The notes under the pieces: model-generated
Databases searched by the model: none
Seen by the model: only the letters and a program-made list of their open reading frames with translations
What the model was told of the DNA's origin: nothing
Position numbers and translations under genes: made by a program
Origin: Elusimicrobia bacterium RIFOXYA2_FULL_47_53
Lineage (GTDB): Bacteria; Elusimicrobiota; Endomicrobiia; Endomicrobiales; XYA2-FULL-47-53
Length of the DNA: 64,000 bases
Direction of reading: 5' to 3'
NCBI GenBank assembly: GCA_001800315.1
Contig: MGVE01000001.1
Span: 62,001 to 126,000 of the forward strand
In this document: positions 49,871 through 59,389 of the stretch, in pieces
How positions within the stretch are numbered: position 1 is the stretch's first letter
Layout of the letters: every line of letters starts with the position of its first letter

Positions 49871-50823
49871 TATACTCTTTCCCTCCAGTAGTTAAGAAGG
49901 TCCAGTAAAGTGGTTTCAAAAGGAATCTCGGGTTTCCAGCCGGTTTGATTGTAGAACTTGGTGTTGTCGCCAAGCAGTATTTTAACATCGGAGGGCCGCA
50001 TGCGAGAGGGATCCTGCTTAACGGTAACTTTTATCTTTGAGTAGGAAAGAAGAATGTCCAAAACTTTCTGTATGGTCCAGTCTTTACCGCGGCAGATGTT
50101 ATAAACTTCACCTGGGATGCATTTCTCTGTGGCAAGCCAGTAGCCTTTAACCATGTCGCGGGCGTCGGTGTAATCGCGCCTCGCCGTCAGGTCGCCGACA
50201 TGAATAACCGGATCCTGTTTGCCTTTTTCTATCCTTGCAATCTGCTGGGCGAAATTGCTTTCAACAAACACTTCGCCGCGCCTCGGGCCGGTGTGGTTAA
50301 AGCCCCTGGTGCGGATGATATTCAATTTATAGGACATCGCGTACTGGTAACCGAGTAAGTCCTGGCCCACTTTTGAGACTCCGTAGGGAGAGAGAGGCCT
50401 TAAAGGGTTGGTTTCTTTTATCGGAGTTTCCTCAGGTTTTACCATGCCGTATTCCTCGGAGGAGCAGGCGATCTGGATAAACGGGTTTACACCGACTTTA
50501 AGGCACGCTTCAAAGATGTTAAGTTGTCCGATAATGTTTGTGGTTATGGTTTCAGCGGGAGCGTTCCAGGAAGTCGGCACGAAACTCTGCGCCGCGAGAT
50601 GGAAGATCTTCTCGGGTTTTATCTGCTGAATGGTTTTTTCAACCGAGGATGCGTCGCGCAGGTCGCATTCAAGCAGGTTAATTTTGTCCATAAGATGCTC
50701 AATATTATCCTTCTTTGAACGCCAACGGTCTATTCCCCAGACCTTGACATCCTTCATCTTGAGAAGATATTCAGCCATGTGGCTGCCAACAAAACCGGTG
50801 ATGCCCGTAATCAACACATTCAT
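49870..50823 (-). CDS. GDP-mannose 4,6-dehydratase/reductase-like SDR
   Basis: The 317-residue extended SDR has GITGFVGSHMAEYL near residue 7, CSSEEYGMV near 117, YGVSKVGQD near 145 and RARDMVKGYW-type block near 210. The NHTGPRRGE and RRDYTDARDM segments and the C-terminal RMRPSDVKILLGDNTK block are those of the GDP-mannose dehydratase (Gmd)/GDP-4-dehydro-6-deoxymannose reductase (Rmd) group. Which of the two it performs is not certain from sequence alone. It ends two bases upstream of rfbA and follows wzz. Confidence 0.83.
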   Translation of the reverse strand: MNVLITGITGFVGSHMAEYLLKMKDVKVWGIDRWRSKKDNIEHLMDKINLLECDLRDASSVEKTIQQIKPEKIFHLAAQSFVPTSWNAPAETITTNIIGQLNIFEACLKVGVNPFIQIACSSEEYGMVKPEETPIKETNPLRPLSPYGVSKVGQDLLGYQYAMSYKLNIIRTRGFNHTGPRRGEVFVESNFAQQIARIEKGKQDPVIHVGDLTARRDYTDARDMVKGYWLATEKCIPGEVYNICRGKDWTIQKVLDILLSYSKIKVTVKQDPSRMRPSDVKILLGDNTKFYNQTGWKPEIPFETTLLDLLNYWRERV

Positions 50824-50825
50824 GT

Positions 50826-51503
50826 TTATTTCCCTTCCGTTTTAATATTCTTTCTCTCAATATAAAACGCCAAAATAGTTGTGATCAAAAGCGCTATAAG
50901 AGACATGGTCATAACTATTGGTTTTCTTTTTATTTCAACCGGCTTGTCATTAATTATGGCCGGTACTTCAACCGTAGTGGGTACTACCCTCAGCTCGGAA
51001 ACTCCACTGGAAAGCGGAATAGGCCTCAAAAGCTCTTTAACATCTATAATCAGCGATTTCATGTTAGATTTCGCGTTAAGATACAAAACCTGATGCCTTC
51101 TATACAATACTTTTGTAAAAGCGTCAGCGATCATGAAAGCGTATTGGGGGTTATCGTCGGTGACAATGATTTCCACATACCCATTTAAATCTTTGAATTC
51201 AACAGAGGACGCGAGAGTTTTAAGTGTATCTGAATCCATGTTGATTTTTAACAATTTTGCCACCTCAATCAACTGTGGGGTGGAGTGCATGACCTTGTCC
51301 AGGGAATAAACAGGTTCCAGGTATCTGTTGCCGTCTAATCCAATCTTCAGCAGCGAGACGGACTTGTAAACTTTTGGAGGGTACATGTTGTAAACAAAGG
51401 CGGTAAACGCAACGAGAATAACCGGTAGAAATATCAATTTCCAGCGTTTCACAAAAACTCTGATTACATCTTCTATTGTTAATTCCTGCTCTTCACTGAA
51501 CAT
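50826..51503 (-). CDS. wzz: Wzz-like polysaccharide chain-length determinant
   Basis: The 225-residue protein begins with IEDVIRVFVKRWKLIF before a first membrane helix (about 22-40) and ends with a second helix (about 193-212), enclosing a periplasmic domain with KVYKSVSLLKIG and a P-rich stretch before helix two, the layout of the Wzz/PCP family. It sets O-antigen or capsule chain length. I start at ATG 51503, nine bases after GGGAGG, rather than at the ATG 51551. It is 51 bases from the GT2 gene upstream. Confidence 0.87.
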   Translation of the reverse strand: MFSEEQELTIEDVIRVFVKRWKLIFLPVILVAFTAFVYNMYPPKVYKSVSLLKIGLDGNRYLEPVYSLDKVMHSTPQLIEVAKLLKINMDSDTLKTLASSVEFKDLNGYVEIIVTDDNPQYAFMIADAFTKVLYRRHQVLYLNAKSNMKSLIIDVKELLRPIPLSSGVSELRVVPTTVEVPAIINDKPVEIKRKPIVMTMSLIALLITTILAFYIERKNIKTEGK

Positions 51504-51554
51504 AATGTATATCCTCCCACAATCGTTGTATTTTATAAAAAATAAAGGCAAAAA

Positions 51555-52250
51555 TCAACCGAAAATGCCAAATCGGAAAATCCACCACAGCGCGGCTATG
51601 CCGTCTTTTAATCCGATTTTCTTACCCTCGGCGTAAGTTCTTCCGTAGTACCTGACAGGAACCTCAAAGATCCTGACTTTAAGCCTTGCAACTTTAGCGG
51701 TAATCTCCGGCTCAAAGCCAAAACGGTTGGACTTCAGCTTTATTCTTTTCAGGACATCCCGCTTAAATACTTTGTAGCATACTTCCATATCGGTTAAATT
51801 AAGGTTATTGAGCATGTTTGACAATACCGTCAGAAAATTATTCCCAACCTGATGCCAGAAGTACAGAACACGGTGAGGCCCGCCGAGAAACCTGGACCCG
51901 AAGACCACATCGGCCTTGCCTGAAATAATGGGTTCAAGAAGCGCCGGATAATCTTCCGGGTCGTATTCAAGGTCTGCATCCTGAACAATTATTATATCCG
52001 AAGCTGCGTGTTCAAAAGCGATCCTCAAAGCCGCGCCTTTGCCCCTGTTTATTTCCTGGTAAATAACCCGGCACCTGGGGTCTTTTTCAATTTCTTTAAG
52101 TTTTTTCACTGTTTCGCCGGAGGAGCCGTCGTCTACCAGAATGATTTCGTCCACCATAGGTTGCGCTTTAACTTTATCAACAATGACTGAAATAGTGGCG
52201 GGTTCGTTGTAAACCGGAATAGCCACGCAGACGCTGAGTTTTCCGCTCAT
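51555..52250 (-). CDS. DPM1-like GT2 glycosyltransferase
   Basis: The 231-residue protein has [13 protein letters not shown] near residue 9, [11 protein letters not shown] near 38, [14 protein letters not shown] near 87 (DxD) and GSRFLGG near 116. It lacks membrane helices. The match is to DPM1-like enzymes that place a sugar on polyprenyl phosphate. It lies between lptD (21 bases) and wzz (about 50 bases), at the head of the glycan genes. Confidence 0.88.
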   Translation of the reverse strand: MSGKLSVCVAIPVYNEPATISVIVDKVKAQPMVDEIILVDDGSSGETVKKLKEIEKDPRCRVIYQEINRGKGAALRIAFEHAASDIIIVQDADLEYDPEDYPALLEPIISGKADVVFGSRFLGGPHRVLYFWHQVGNNFLTVLSNMLNNLNLTDMEVCYKVFKRDVLKRIKLKSNRFGFEPEITAKVARLKVRIFEVPVRYYGRTYAEGKKIGLKDGIAALWWIFRFGIFG

Positions 52251-52271
52251 AATAGTTATCCTTTACCGGAA

Positions 52272-54344
52272 TTATTTTCCGTCTCTCCAGGGATAAAATT
52301 CTTTTTCTTTTTCTTTATCATAGACATTTTTTCTGTTTGTGGCAGAGGTCTTCAGATCCACCTGCAGGTATACTTCCTCAAAGGCCTGCCGCCTGCGGTA
52401 AATAACCTTAAACTCCCAGCAGTGTATATCACGGTAGATACGGATTTCTTCGTCGTTTGTTGTAAACTTTTTAAAGTTTTCCGCTGCCGTGGTCCTGAAA
52501 ATATAATTTATGCGCCATTTTGATGTCGGCCAGAACGACAGCCCCACATTCAGATCAAGCTCTTCCGGCCTTGAGCTATGGTAAAAGGCTCCCAGGCTTG
52601 AGCTCTCCGCGTCCATTCTTCCGAGCCGTAATTCCCCCTGCACCGAGTTTAAGTAGTGCGGGTAAATATTTGATTCTTCCCTCAGATAGGCGTAGAGCGC
52701 CGGATTGGGCAGCCAGGAGAGTTCGTTGACCAGAGGGCTGAATTTCAGCTTCCAGTCTTCCAGAATTTCGTTTCTGTTCAGATGGAAATTATAAATGGTG
52801 GAGTTTCTCAGCACAAGTTTGTTGGCGTAAATAGAATTCTGGAAATATACCTGCTTAAGTTCCTCGCCGTAGTCTGCCGCCTCGCTGTCCACCTGAGGCG
52901 AGTTGACTACTGAACGCAGTTTATAGCTGTACAGCAGGTCCCAGTCCATCCAATACACCGGGCGGTACCTCAACCCTAAATCAGCGTAGTACCTGGAAGT
53001 CAGCTGCTGGGAATAATCCAGAATAGAAGCGCGGTTTTGCCAGGTTTCATTCAATCCCAATTTAGGCGTGAAAATAAGATTTCTTGTTATCCTGTAGTCT
53101 TTGAAAATATTGGAATCGGCAAAGGCCGTGACAAGATAAAAGTCGTTTGTGTTAATATACTGGTTCTGAATATAACCCGAAAAGTTCGTGTAAAACGGAA
53201 TACCCTTCTTTCTGGTAAGCGGGAACAGGGTGTATTCAACTTTTGGGGCCGTTATGACGCTCGGCTGAAACACCCCGAGCGCCGGATTGAAAGTGTCCGT
53301 TCTCTCAACGGTGAACCTCAAGTTTGACCTTCCGTTCTGCCGGGTAAACGACAGGTTGGATCTCAGATCCTGGGTGGTTCTGTCCCAGTTTTCCTGAAAG
53401 TACTGGTTGTTGAATGTTTTGTCGCTGTTGAAATTCAATTCCGCCTGTCCGGTCCAGGCAAGGTCAAGCCTGTGCCAGTAATAGGAACGCATATTCCATC
53501 TTTCCTTCTGTGTTGAGGTCTCAAGGTTTGTCAGCGCGTCCTTCTGATAGGTTGTTTCCTTAATGTGGTATCCGTAAAAAGTGCCCTTGAGCTTATCGGG
53601 CACATCATAGTTGTACTCTATTCCTTTCCCGAGCCCTCTGCGGCTGAAATAATCTATGTAGAGCTTCGCGTAACTGAAATCAGTCAATTTATATCCGTAA
53701 ATAATTTTTAATATTATGCCATCCTCGTTATTAAAACCCGGCTGAATTTCAATGCTGTCGCGGTGCGGCCCTATACCCTGGGTGAAAACAGGGAAGTAAA
53801 ACATGGGGATGGAATTCCATAAAAATATGCAGTTGTAGAGAGTGATTCTTTTATTGGGTTTTATGTTGGCCTTAGTTGAATATATGTAATAGTGAGGTTT
53901 GTCCAGGTCGCAGTTAGTGAAAATACCGTTACTAAGAGAATTGCTTTCTTCGTTGTGCCGGACGAGCTTTTGGGAGCTGAACCTCCATGGCGGGAAGCTG
54001 CCTCTGGCTTTGGTGAATTCGCCCTTCTTTGATTTTAAATCATACGCCAGGGCTTCTCCGTAAAGCGCGCCGGTATTCTCGGAAACCGTGACGCTGCCGG
54101 TAGCCAGCATAAAATCCCTGTCTATGTAAAATTCAATTTTGTCAGCGGTGAGGAGTTTCCCGTCCCAGGTTACCGTTACGCTTCCGGTTGCTATTATGTA
54201 GCTTTCGGCATCGTGATAGACAAGCCTTTCAGCCTTAATGTCCAGGTCGGGAGCCTCCGCGCCGAAAACCGCGCCCGCGCAATAAAAAAAAAGCACCGGA
54301 GAAAATAAAGCAAGATTAAATAAATTTTTGATTTTCTTTCTCAC
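52272..54344 (-). CDS. lptD: LptD/OstA-like LPS-assembly outer-membrane protein
   Basis: The 690-residue protein has a signal peptide (cleavage probably after VFGA near residue 29), an N-terminal OstA-type beta-jellyroll domain (residues 30-130, with ATGSVTVTWDGK and LATGSVTVSENTG), and a C-terminal domain of about 500 residues rich in alternating aromatic strands with a C-terminal arginine-containing tail, the pattern of the LptD barrel. It inserts LPS in the outer leaflet. The start is GTG 54344. Its location at the boundary between housekeeping and O-antigen-like genes supports an LPS role of the locus. Confidence 0.83.
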   Translation of the reverse strand: MRKKIKNLFNLALFSPVLFFYCAGAVFGAEAPDLDIKAERLVYHDAESYIIATGSVTVTWDGKLLTADKIEFYIDRDFMLATGSVTVSENTGALYGEALAYDLKSKKGEFTKARGSFPPWRFSSQKLVRHNEESNSLSNGIFTNCDLDKPHYYIYSTKANIKPNKRITLYNCIFLWNSIPMFYFPVFTQGIGPHRDSIEIQPGFNNEDGIILKIIYGYKLTDFSYAKLYIDYFSRRGLGKGIEYNYDVPDKLKGTFYGYHIKETTYQKDALTNLETSTQKERWNMRSYYWHRLDLAWTGQAELNFNSDKTFNNQYFQENWDRTTQDLRSNLSFTRQNGRSNLRFTVERTDTFNPALGVFQPSVITAPKVEYTLFPLTRKKGIPFYTNFSGYIQNQYINTNDFYLVTAFADSNIFKDYRITRNLIFTPKLGLNETWQNRASILDYSQQLTSRYYADLGLRYRPVYWMDWDLLYSYKLRSVVNSPQVDSEAADYGEELKQVYFQNSIYANKLVLRNSTIYNFHLNRNEILEDWKLKFSPLVNELSWLPNPALYAYLREESNIYPHYLNSVQGELRLGRMDAESSSLGAFYHSSRPEELDLNVGLSFWPTSKWRINYIFRTTAAENFKKFTTNDEEIRIYRDIHCWEFKVIYRRRQAFEEVYLQVDLKTSATNRKNVYDKEKEKEFYPWRDGK

Positions 54345-54353
54345 GCGATGCTC

Positions 54354-55292
54354 TTATCTGGCCAAAAAAGCGGCGCCGACAACACCGAGTTTCTGGGTGT
54401 ATTTTGATATGACTATGTGACAGGCCCTGGCGGGCATCTTAAAAGCCCGTTTCTTTACGGTTTCAATAACCGGTTTAAGTATGAGGCCGTCCGCTTTGCT
54501 GACGCCTCCGGCAAGCACGACTTTCTCGGGGTTAATGATATTTACAAGGTCCGCTATTATTATTCCGAGTTTTTCGCCGGCAAACTGCCATATTTCATTG
54601 GCCAGTTTATCATTCTTATGAGCCGCGATATCAAGTATTCTGGGGGTTATTCTGTCAAGCCTTCCGCCGACAAGGCCAGGAAGAATGGATTTTCTGCCGT
54701 TCTTTATCGCGCTGACCGCGGCTTCGCTTAAATAAGCCGCCCCGATAAAACGCTCAACACAGCCGTGATTTCCGCAGTTGCACTTTGGGCCCAGAGGGTC
54801 AATTGTAATATGGCCGATCTCACCGGCTGAGCCGGTTGTTCCGTGATAAAGTTTGCCGTTGCAAATTATCCCGCCGCCGACACCGGTTCCTAAAGTTATG
54901 CAGACAAGGTTCTGCGCTTTGCCTCCGGCGTCAAGCCAGAAGGCTCCCCAGGCCGCGGCATTGGCGTCATTATCAATGACCACCCGGTGCTTAAGGCCGT
55001 TTTTAAGAATTTTGCCTATAGGAATTCCGCTCCATTTAGGCAGATTCGGAGAAAATCTTAAAACTCCTTTTTTCTGGTCAACATCACCGGCTACTCCGAC
55101 GCCCGTGCCCGATACCTTGTTTATATACTTCATATTATTGGCTCTTTTGATCAGTTGCGGCAGGATCTTTTTGGGATCTGATGTAAAAGAATTGGGCATA
55201 CTGCTCTGTTCAATAATATTGCCCTTCGCGTCAGCAATGGCAAGCTTGACTTCTGTTCCGCCCAGATCTATGCCGAGAAAAAAGTTGGTCAT
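54354..55292 (-). CDS. ROK-family glucokinase
   Basis: The 312-residue protein has the phosphate-binding GIDLGGTEVKLAIAD near residue 6, DNDANAAAWG near 106, LGTGVGGGI near 130 and the ROK zinc site CNCGNHGC near 170 (CxCGxxGC). ROK kinases phosphorylate glucose or other hexoses. It is encoded between lptD and folC with gaps of nine bases and one base. In this locus it would provide hexose-6-phosphate for nucleotide sugars. The sugar specificity is not certain; the zinc motif rules out the hexokinase family. Confidence 0.87.
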   Translation of the reverse strand: MTNFFLGIDLGGTEVKLAIADAKGNIIEQSSMPNSFTSDPKKILPQLIKRANNMKYINKVSGTGVGVAGDVDQKKGVLRFSPNLPKWSGIPIGKILKNGLKHRVVIDNDANAAAWGAFWLDAGGKAQNLVCITLGTGVGGGIICNGKLYHGTTGSAGEIGHITIDPLGPKCNCGNHGCVERFIGAAYLSEAAVSAIKNGRKSILPGLVGGRLDRITPRILDIAAHKNDKLANEIWQFAGEKLGIIIADLVNIINPEKVVLAGGVSKADGLILKPVIETVKKRAFKMPARACHIVISKYTQKLGVVGAAFLAR

Positions 55293-55293
55293 T

Positions 55294-56580
55294 TTATTTC
55301 CTTTTAAAATAGTTTAGCGCTTCCCCCACAAGGAAAAGCGAACCGGAAACCAGCGTTGAATAACCGCGCGGCACTTTGCCCGCGGCCTTTGAAAAAGACG
55401 GCGCTAAAGAGATATTGCTTTTATCCAGATACCTGCCCCATTCTGCTGCCGATATACTATGGTCCAGGTTCCTCGCGGATTTTACCGGGACGATAATAAC
55501 TTTATCGGCAGTTTTAGAAAATATCTTTATAACCGATTTGTAGTTCTTATCGCCAAGAATGCCGAAAATCATAGCGGCTTTAGACTCCGCCCAGGGGCTT
55601 TTCTTCCATGCTTTCGCGAAAATCTCAGCCGCCTGCGGGTTATGCGCCCCGTCTAAAACTGTTACATTTGAAGCAGAAGCTTTCTTTAAAATCTGGAAGC
55701 GGCCCGGCCAGGCAATATCTTTGAGAGCTTGCAGTGATGGTTCAAAATCAATTTCAAAGCTGGCATTGCGAATTAGTTGAAGCGCCGTTATAGCCATTAA
55801 GGCGTTCTTTATCTGATGGGGGCCGAGGAGCGATAATTCAGCCTTAAAAACTCTGCCCAGCCCGGAGTATTTAAAGAACTGCGTGCCATGCCGCCAGTTT
55901 GTATGTATGTTTCCGGCCTTAAAATCCCTTCCTGCAATGTACAACCTGGATTTATTTTGCCCGGCTGCTTTTTCTATTACGCCGAGGCTCGCGGAATCCG
56001 AACAGCCGCATATTACCGGAACACAACTCTTAATTATGCCGGCCTTCTCAAAAGCTATTTTTTCAATAGAATCTCCGAGAACAGCCGTGTGCTCAAGCCC
56101 TATGGCGGTAATTACGCTTACTACAACTCGCTTGACTGTGTTGGTGGCGTCAAACCTGCCGCCAAGGCCGGTTTCAAGTACAGCAAAATCAACTTTACGG
56201 CCGGCAAAATAAATAAAGGCTAAAGCGGTGATAAATTCAAAAAATGTCAGCGAATATTTTTTGGAAAGGCTGAGATATTTACCCGACAAACCCGCTAAAT
56301 CACCGTCGGAAATTTCCTTTCCGTTTATTTTTATGCGTTCGTTAATTCTAAGCAGATGCGGCGAAGTGTAAAGAGCGGCCTTGTAGCCCGAAGCCTCAAG
56401 CATCCGGGCAGTCATGGCGGCCGTTGAGCCTTTTCCGTTGGAACCGGCTATGTGAATTGAGCGGAATGAATCCTGGGGGTCTCCGGCTTCTTTCAAAAAA
56501 GCTCTTATGCGCGACAGGCCCGGCTTCATTGAGGTATATTCGCTGTTCTGCCAAAGAGCGAGAGCTTTTAAGCTGTTCAT
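55294..56580 (-). CDS. folC: Folylpolyglutamate/dihydrofolate synthase
   Basis: The 428-residue Mur-ligase-like protein has IHIAGSNGKGSTAAM near residue 43 (P-loop), LETGLGGRFDATN near 135, EHTAVLGDSIEKIAFEKAGI near 158 and LDGAHNPQAAEIF near 309. It adds glutamate to dihydropteroate or tetrahydrofolate. It is one base upstream of the ROK gene and follows accD by 12 bases, a frequent accD-folC pairing. Confidence 0.93.
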   Translation of the reverse strand: MNSLKALALWQNSEYTSMKPGLSRIRAFLKEAGDPQDSFRSIHIAGSNGKGSTAAMTARMLEASGYKAALYTSPHLLRINERIKINGKEISDGDLAGLSGKYLSLSKKYSLTFFEFITALAFIYFAGRKVDFAVLETGLGGRFDATNTVKRVVVSVITAIGLEHTAVLGDSIEKIAFEKAGIIKSCVPVICGCSDSASLGVIEKAAGQNKSRLYIAGRDFKAGNIHTNWRHGTQFFKYSGLGRVFKAELSLLGPHQIKNALMAITALQLIRNASFEIDFEPSLQALKDIAWPGRFQILKKASASNVTVLDGAHNPQAAEIFAKAWKKSPWAESKAAMIFGILGDKNYKSVIKIFSKTADKVIIVPVKSARNLDHSISAAEWGRYLDKSNISLAPSFSKAAGKVPRGYSTLVSGSLFLVGEALNYFKRK

Positions 56581-56592
56581 TAATATTCTGTT

Positions 56593-57405
56593 TTACTTCT
56601 TTTTCATTTTTTCAGTAAAAAACTTAAGCAGGTTAGCGATGGTGTTCTTCATGTCTTTTCTTTCTGAAATTACATCCACCATGCCGTGCTCCAGAACAAA
56701 CTCCGAAAGCTGGAAGCCTTCAGGAAGCTTCTGCCTTATAGTTTGTTCAATCACTCGCGGGCCGGCAAAACCTATAAGCGCTTTCGGTTCAGCCACAATT
56801 ACATCCCCGAGCATGGCGTAGGAAGCCGAAACGCCTCCGGTTGTCGGGTCGGTCAGAAGAGATATAAAGGCAAGGCCGTGGTCAGAAAGCCTCGCGAGAG
56901 CGGCGCTTGTCTTGGCCATCTGCATCAGAGAGTAAATACCCTCCTGCATCCTGGCGCCTCCTGAAGAAGAAACTATAATAAACGGCAGTTTGTTTTCTAT
57001 GGCGTGCTCGCAGGCTCTTGTGATCTTTTCCCCCACTACCGAGCCCATGCTGCCGCCCATGAAATCAAAATCCATTACCGCGATAGCTGTTTTACAGCCG
57101 TCTATTTCACAAACTCCAGATACGAGAGCCTCTTTAACTTTATATGACCTGGATCTTTTGGCGTAGTCAGGAAAGCCGAGAGGGTCGCCGGGAAGCATGT
57201 CGGCGTCAAGCTCGGTAAAGGTGCCGGCATCGCTGAGCATATTAATTCTTTCCCGCGCGTTGAGCCTGAAATAATAGCCGCACTTGGGGCAAACTTTCAG
57301 GTTGCCTTCAAGATCTTTGTTGAAAATGATCTGCTCGCACTTTTTGCACTTGGTCCAAAGGCCGTGCGGAATTTCTTTTTTGCTGGTTGATGATTTAACT
57401 GCCAT
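56593..57405 (-). CDS. accD: Acetyl-CoA carboxylase carboxyltransferase subunit beta
   Basis: The 270-residue protein begins with a Cys4 zinc ribbon (CKKC near residue 19, CPKC near 38) and a crotonase-fold carboxyltransferase domain with MGGSMGSVVGEKI near 115, SSGGARMQEG near 148 and ADPKALIGFAGPRVI-like block near 208. It transfers the carboxyl group from biotin to acetyl-CoA, the first step of fatty acid synthesis. A perfect AGGAGG lies four bases before ATG 57405. The accA subunit is not in the window. Confidence 0.95.
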   Translation of the reverse strand: MAVKSSTSKKEIPHGLWTKCKKCEQIIFNKDLEGNLKVCPKCGYYFRLNARERINMLSDAGTFTELDADMLPGDPLGFPDYAKRSRSYKVKEALVSGVCEIDGCKTAIAVMDFDFMGGSMGSVVGEKITRACEHAIENKLPFIIVSSSGGARMQEGIYSLMQMAKTSAALARLSDHGLAFISLLTDPTTGGVSASYAMLGDVIVAEPKALIGFAGPRVIEQTIRQKLPEGFQLSEFVLEHGMVDVISERKDMKNTIANLLKFFTEKMKKK

Positions 57406-57426
57406 ATTTCCTCCTGCGTTATTTAA

Positions 57427-57440
57427 GCCGCTCGCGCGGC
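57427..57440 (-). other. Small GC-rich hairpin between trpA and accD
   Basis: GCCGC (57427-57431), loop TCGC, GCGGC (57436-57440) forms a short stem between the trpA stop and the accD ribosome site. No T-run follows on the minus strand, so it is at most a weak terminator. Confidence 0.5.
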
Positions 57441-57449
57441 GGTTCTGTC

Positions 57450-58247
57450 TTAATCCAGGGCCTTCCTGAGCTGTTTTGAAAACGATGAGATCTTTTCAAG
57501 CATGGCGTTTCTGTTTTTTGCCGCGGAAATAATATCTATCAAAGCTGAGCCGACTATTACACCGTCAACATATTTCTTAACCGACAGCACCTGTTCCGGG
57601 CCCGATATCCCAAAGCCAAGAAACTTAGGTTTTCTGATATTGGCGCGCACTTTAAGAAGGAATTTTATTGTCGCGGGCCCGAACTGCCTGCGTTTACCGG
57701 TTACCCCCGTCAGGGAGACCACATACACAAACGCGGAACTTAATGAATCTATGAGTTTAAGCCTCTTTTCCGGAGTGTTCGGAGATACCAGGCGGATAAG
57801 TGAAAGCCCGTTTTCAGCGCAAATTTTTCTGAATTCCCCTGTTCCCTCCGGTATGGAGTCCGGCACGATGAAGCCGTCAACTCCGGCGGCGCGGCAGCGC
57901 GCGAGGGTAGGCTTAAGGCCGGGAGCCGCCAGCGGGTTTAAATAACTCATGAGCACGATAGGAATATCAATACGCTCTTTTCTGAGTTCGGAAACCATCC
58001 TTAATATTTTTGACAGGTCGGCGCCATTTTTCAGCGCTTTATCCGAAGATAACTGAATGGTTGGGCCGTCGGCGATAGGATCCGAGAAAGGAACTCCGAC
58101 CTCAATAATATCGGCGCCGCTTGAAGCGAGAGTTTTAATTATGGTTTTTGTAGCGCTGATATCCGGGTATCCTCCCGTCACAAAAAATACAAGCGCTTTT
58201 TTTCTGCTTTTAACGAGTTCGGCGGTTTTGGCTTCTAATCTGTTCAT
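57450..58247 (-). CDS. trpA: Tryptophan synthase alpha chain
   Basis: The 265-residue barrel has FVTGGYPDI near residue 22, [19 protein letters not shown] near 47 (catalytic Glu and Asp), MSYLNP near 104 and SLTGVTGKR near 178. It cleaves indole-3-glycerol phosphate and passes indole to TrpB. It is coupled to trpB by an ATGA overlap. All catalytic residues are present. Confidence 0.96.
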   Translation of the reverse strand: MNRLEAKTAELVKSRKKALVFFVTGGYPDISATKTIIKTLASSGADIIEVGVPFSDPIADGPTIQLSSDKALKNGADLSKILRMVSELRKERIDIPIVLMSYLNPLAAPGLKPTLARCRAAGVDGFIVPDSIPEGTGEFRKICAENGLSLIRLVSPNTPEKRLKLIDSLSSAFVYVVSLTGVTGKRRQFGPATIKFLLKVRANIRKPKFLGFGISGPEQVLSVKKYVDGVIVGSALIDIISAAKNRNAMLEKISSFSKQLRKALD

Positions 58248-59389
58248 TTAATTAAGGACCTCACGGAATCGGCGTCTTTGTCGCCTCTTCCCGACAGGCA
58301 TACGATCACAATATCTTTCTTTGAAAGTTTTGGCGAGAGGGTTTTGAGATACGCCACCGCGTGCGACGACTCAAGAGCCGGTATTATCCCCTCATGTTCC
58401 GAGAGAAGTTTAAATCCGTAAAGCGCCTGCGCGTCGTTTACCGGATAATATTCCGCTCTGCCTGTTTCCTTGTAGAAACTGTGCTCGGGGCCCACTCCCG
58501 GATAGTCAAGCCCGGCTGAAATAGAGTGCGTGGATGAAATCTGGCCGTTTTTGTCCTGAAGCACATAAGTTTTCATGCCGTGCAGATAGCCGATCTTTCC
58601 CTTTGAAAGGGTTGCCGCGCCCGCGGCCTCAAGCCCAATGAATTTTACGCTTTTATCTTTATAAAATGGATGAAAAAGTCCTATGGAATTGCTTCCGCCT
58701 CCCACGCAGGCGAGCAGATAGTCGGGGAGCCTGCCTTCAAGGCGCAGGATCTGGCGCCTGGCCTCCTGTCCGATCACGGACTGGAAATATCTGACCATGA
58801 ACGGATATGGGTAGGGGCCCATAACCGAACCAATGCAGTAAAAAGTATCCGATACATTTGTGACCCAGTCGCGGAGCGCCTCGTTAATAGCGTCCTTTAG
58901 AGTTTTGGAGCCGGATTTGACGGGTATAACCTTTGCTCCGAGCAGCTTCATTCTGAAAACATTGAGTTCCTGTCTTTTTACATCCTCTTCGCCCATGTAT
59001 ACTTCGCACTTGATGCCGAAAAGGGCCGCTGCCGTCGCTGTTGCCACGCCATGCTGTCCGGCGCCGGTCTCCGCTATAACGCGTTTCTTTCCCAGCATTT
59101 TGGCCAGCAGCACCTGTCCGAGCGTGTTGTTGATTTTATGAGAGCCAGTGTGGCAGAGATCTTCTCTTTTGAGGTATATCCTTGGGCCTTTGAATATCTT
59201 GGTCAAATTTTCCGCGAAATATAGATTGGTAGGCCTACCCGCGTAGTTTTTCAGGTAATAGGAAAGTTTATCCTTAAAATCAGCGCTTTTAAGGGCTTTG
59301 TTGAGCTCATTTTCAAGTTCATTGAGAGGCTCAACGAGCGTCTCGGGTATGAAGCGTCCGCCGAAACTTCCGAAATATCCTTTTGTCAT
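58244..59389 (-). CDS. trpB: Tryptophan synthase beta chain
   Basis: The 381-residue PLP enzyme has the lysine motif [10 protein letters not shown] near residue 79, [11 protein letters not shown] near 105, GGGSNSIG near 226 and CLSGRGDKD near 370. It condenses indole with serine. It is of the standard TrpB1 length. It has an ATGA overlap with trpA and a one-base TAATG overlap with kdsD ahead of it. Confidence 0.97.
   Translation of the reverse strand: MTKGYFGSFGGRFIPETLVEPLNELENELNKALKSADFKDKLSYYLKNYAGRPTNLYFAENLTKIFKGPRIYLKREDLCHTGSHKINNTLGQVLLAKMLGKKRVIAETGAGQHGVATATAAALFGIKCEVYMGEEDVKRQELNVFRMKLLGAKVIPVKSGSKTLKDAINEALRDWVTNVSDTFYCIGSVMGPYPYPFMVRYFQSVIGQEARRQILRLEGRLPDYLLACVGGGSNSIGLFHPFYKDKSVKFIGLEAAGAATLSKGKIGYLHGMKTYVLQDKNGQISSTHSISAGLDYPGVGPEHSFYKETGRAEYYPVNDAQALYGFKLLSEHEGIIPALESSHAVAYLKTLSPKLSKKDIVIVCLSGRGDKDADSVRSLIK

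Noticed and set aside
57427-57440. Intrinsic terminator between trpA and accD
   Set aside because: Stem of only five pairs with no T-run on the minus strand; accD has a perfect ribosome site and no visible promoter, so readthrough is more likely.
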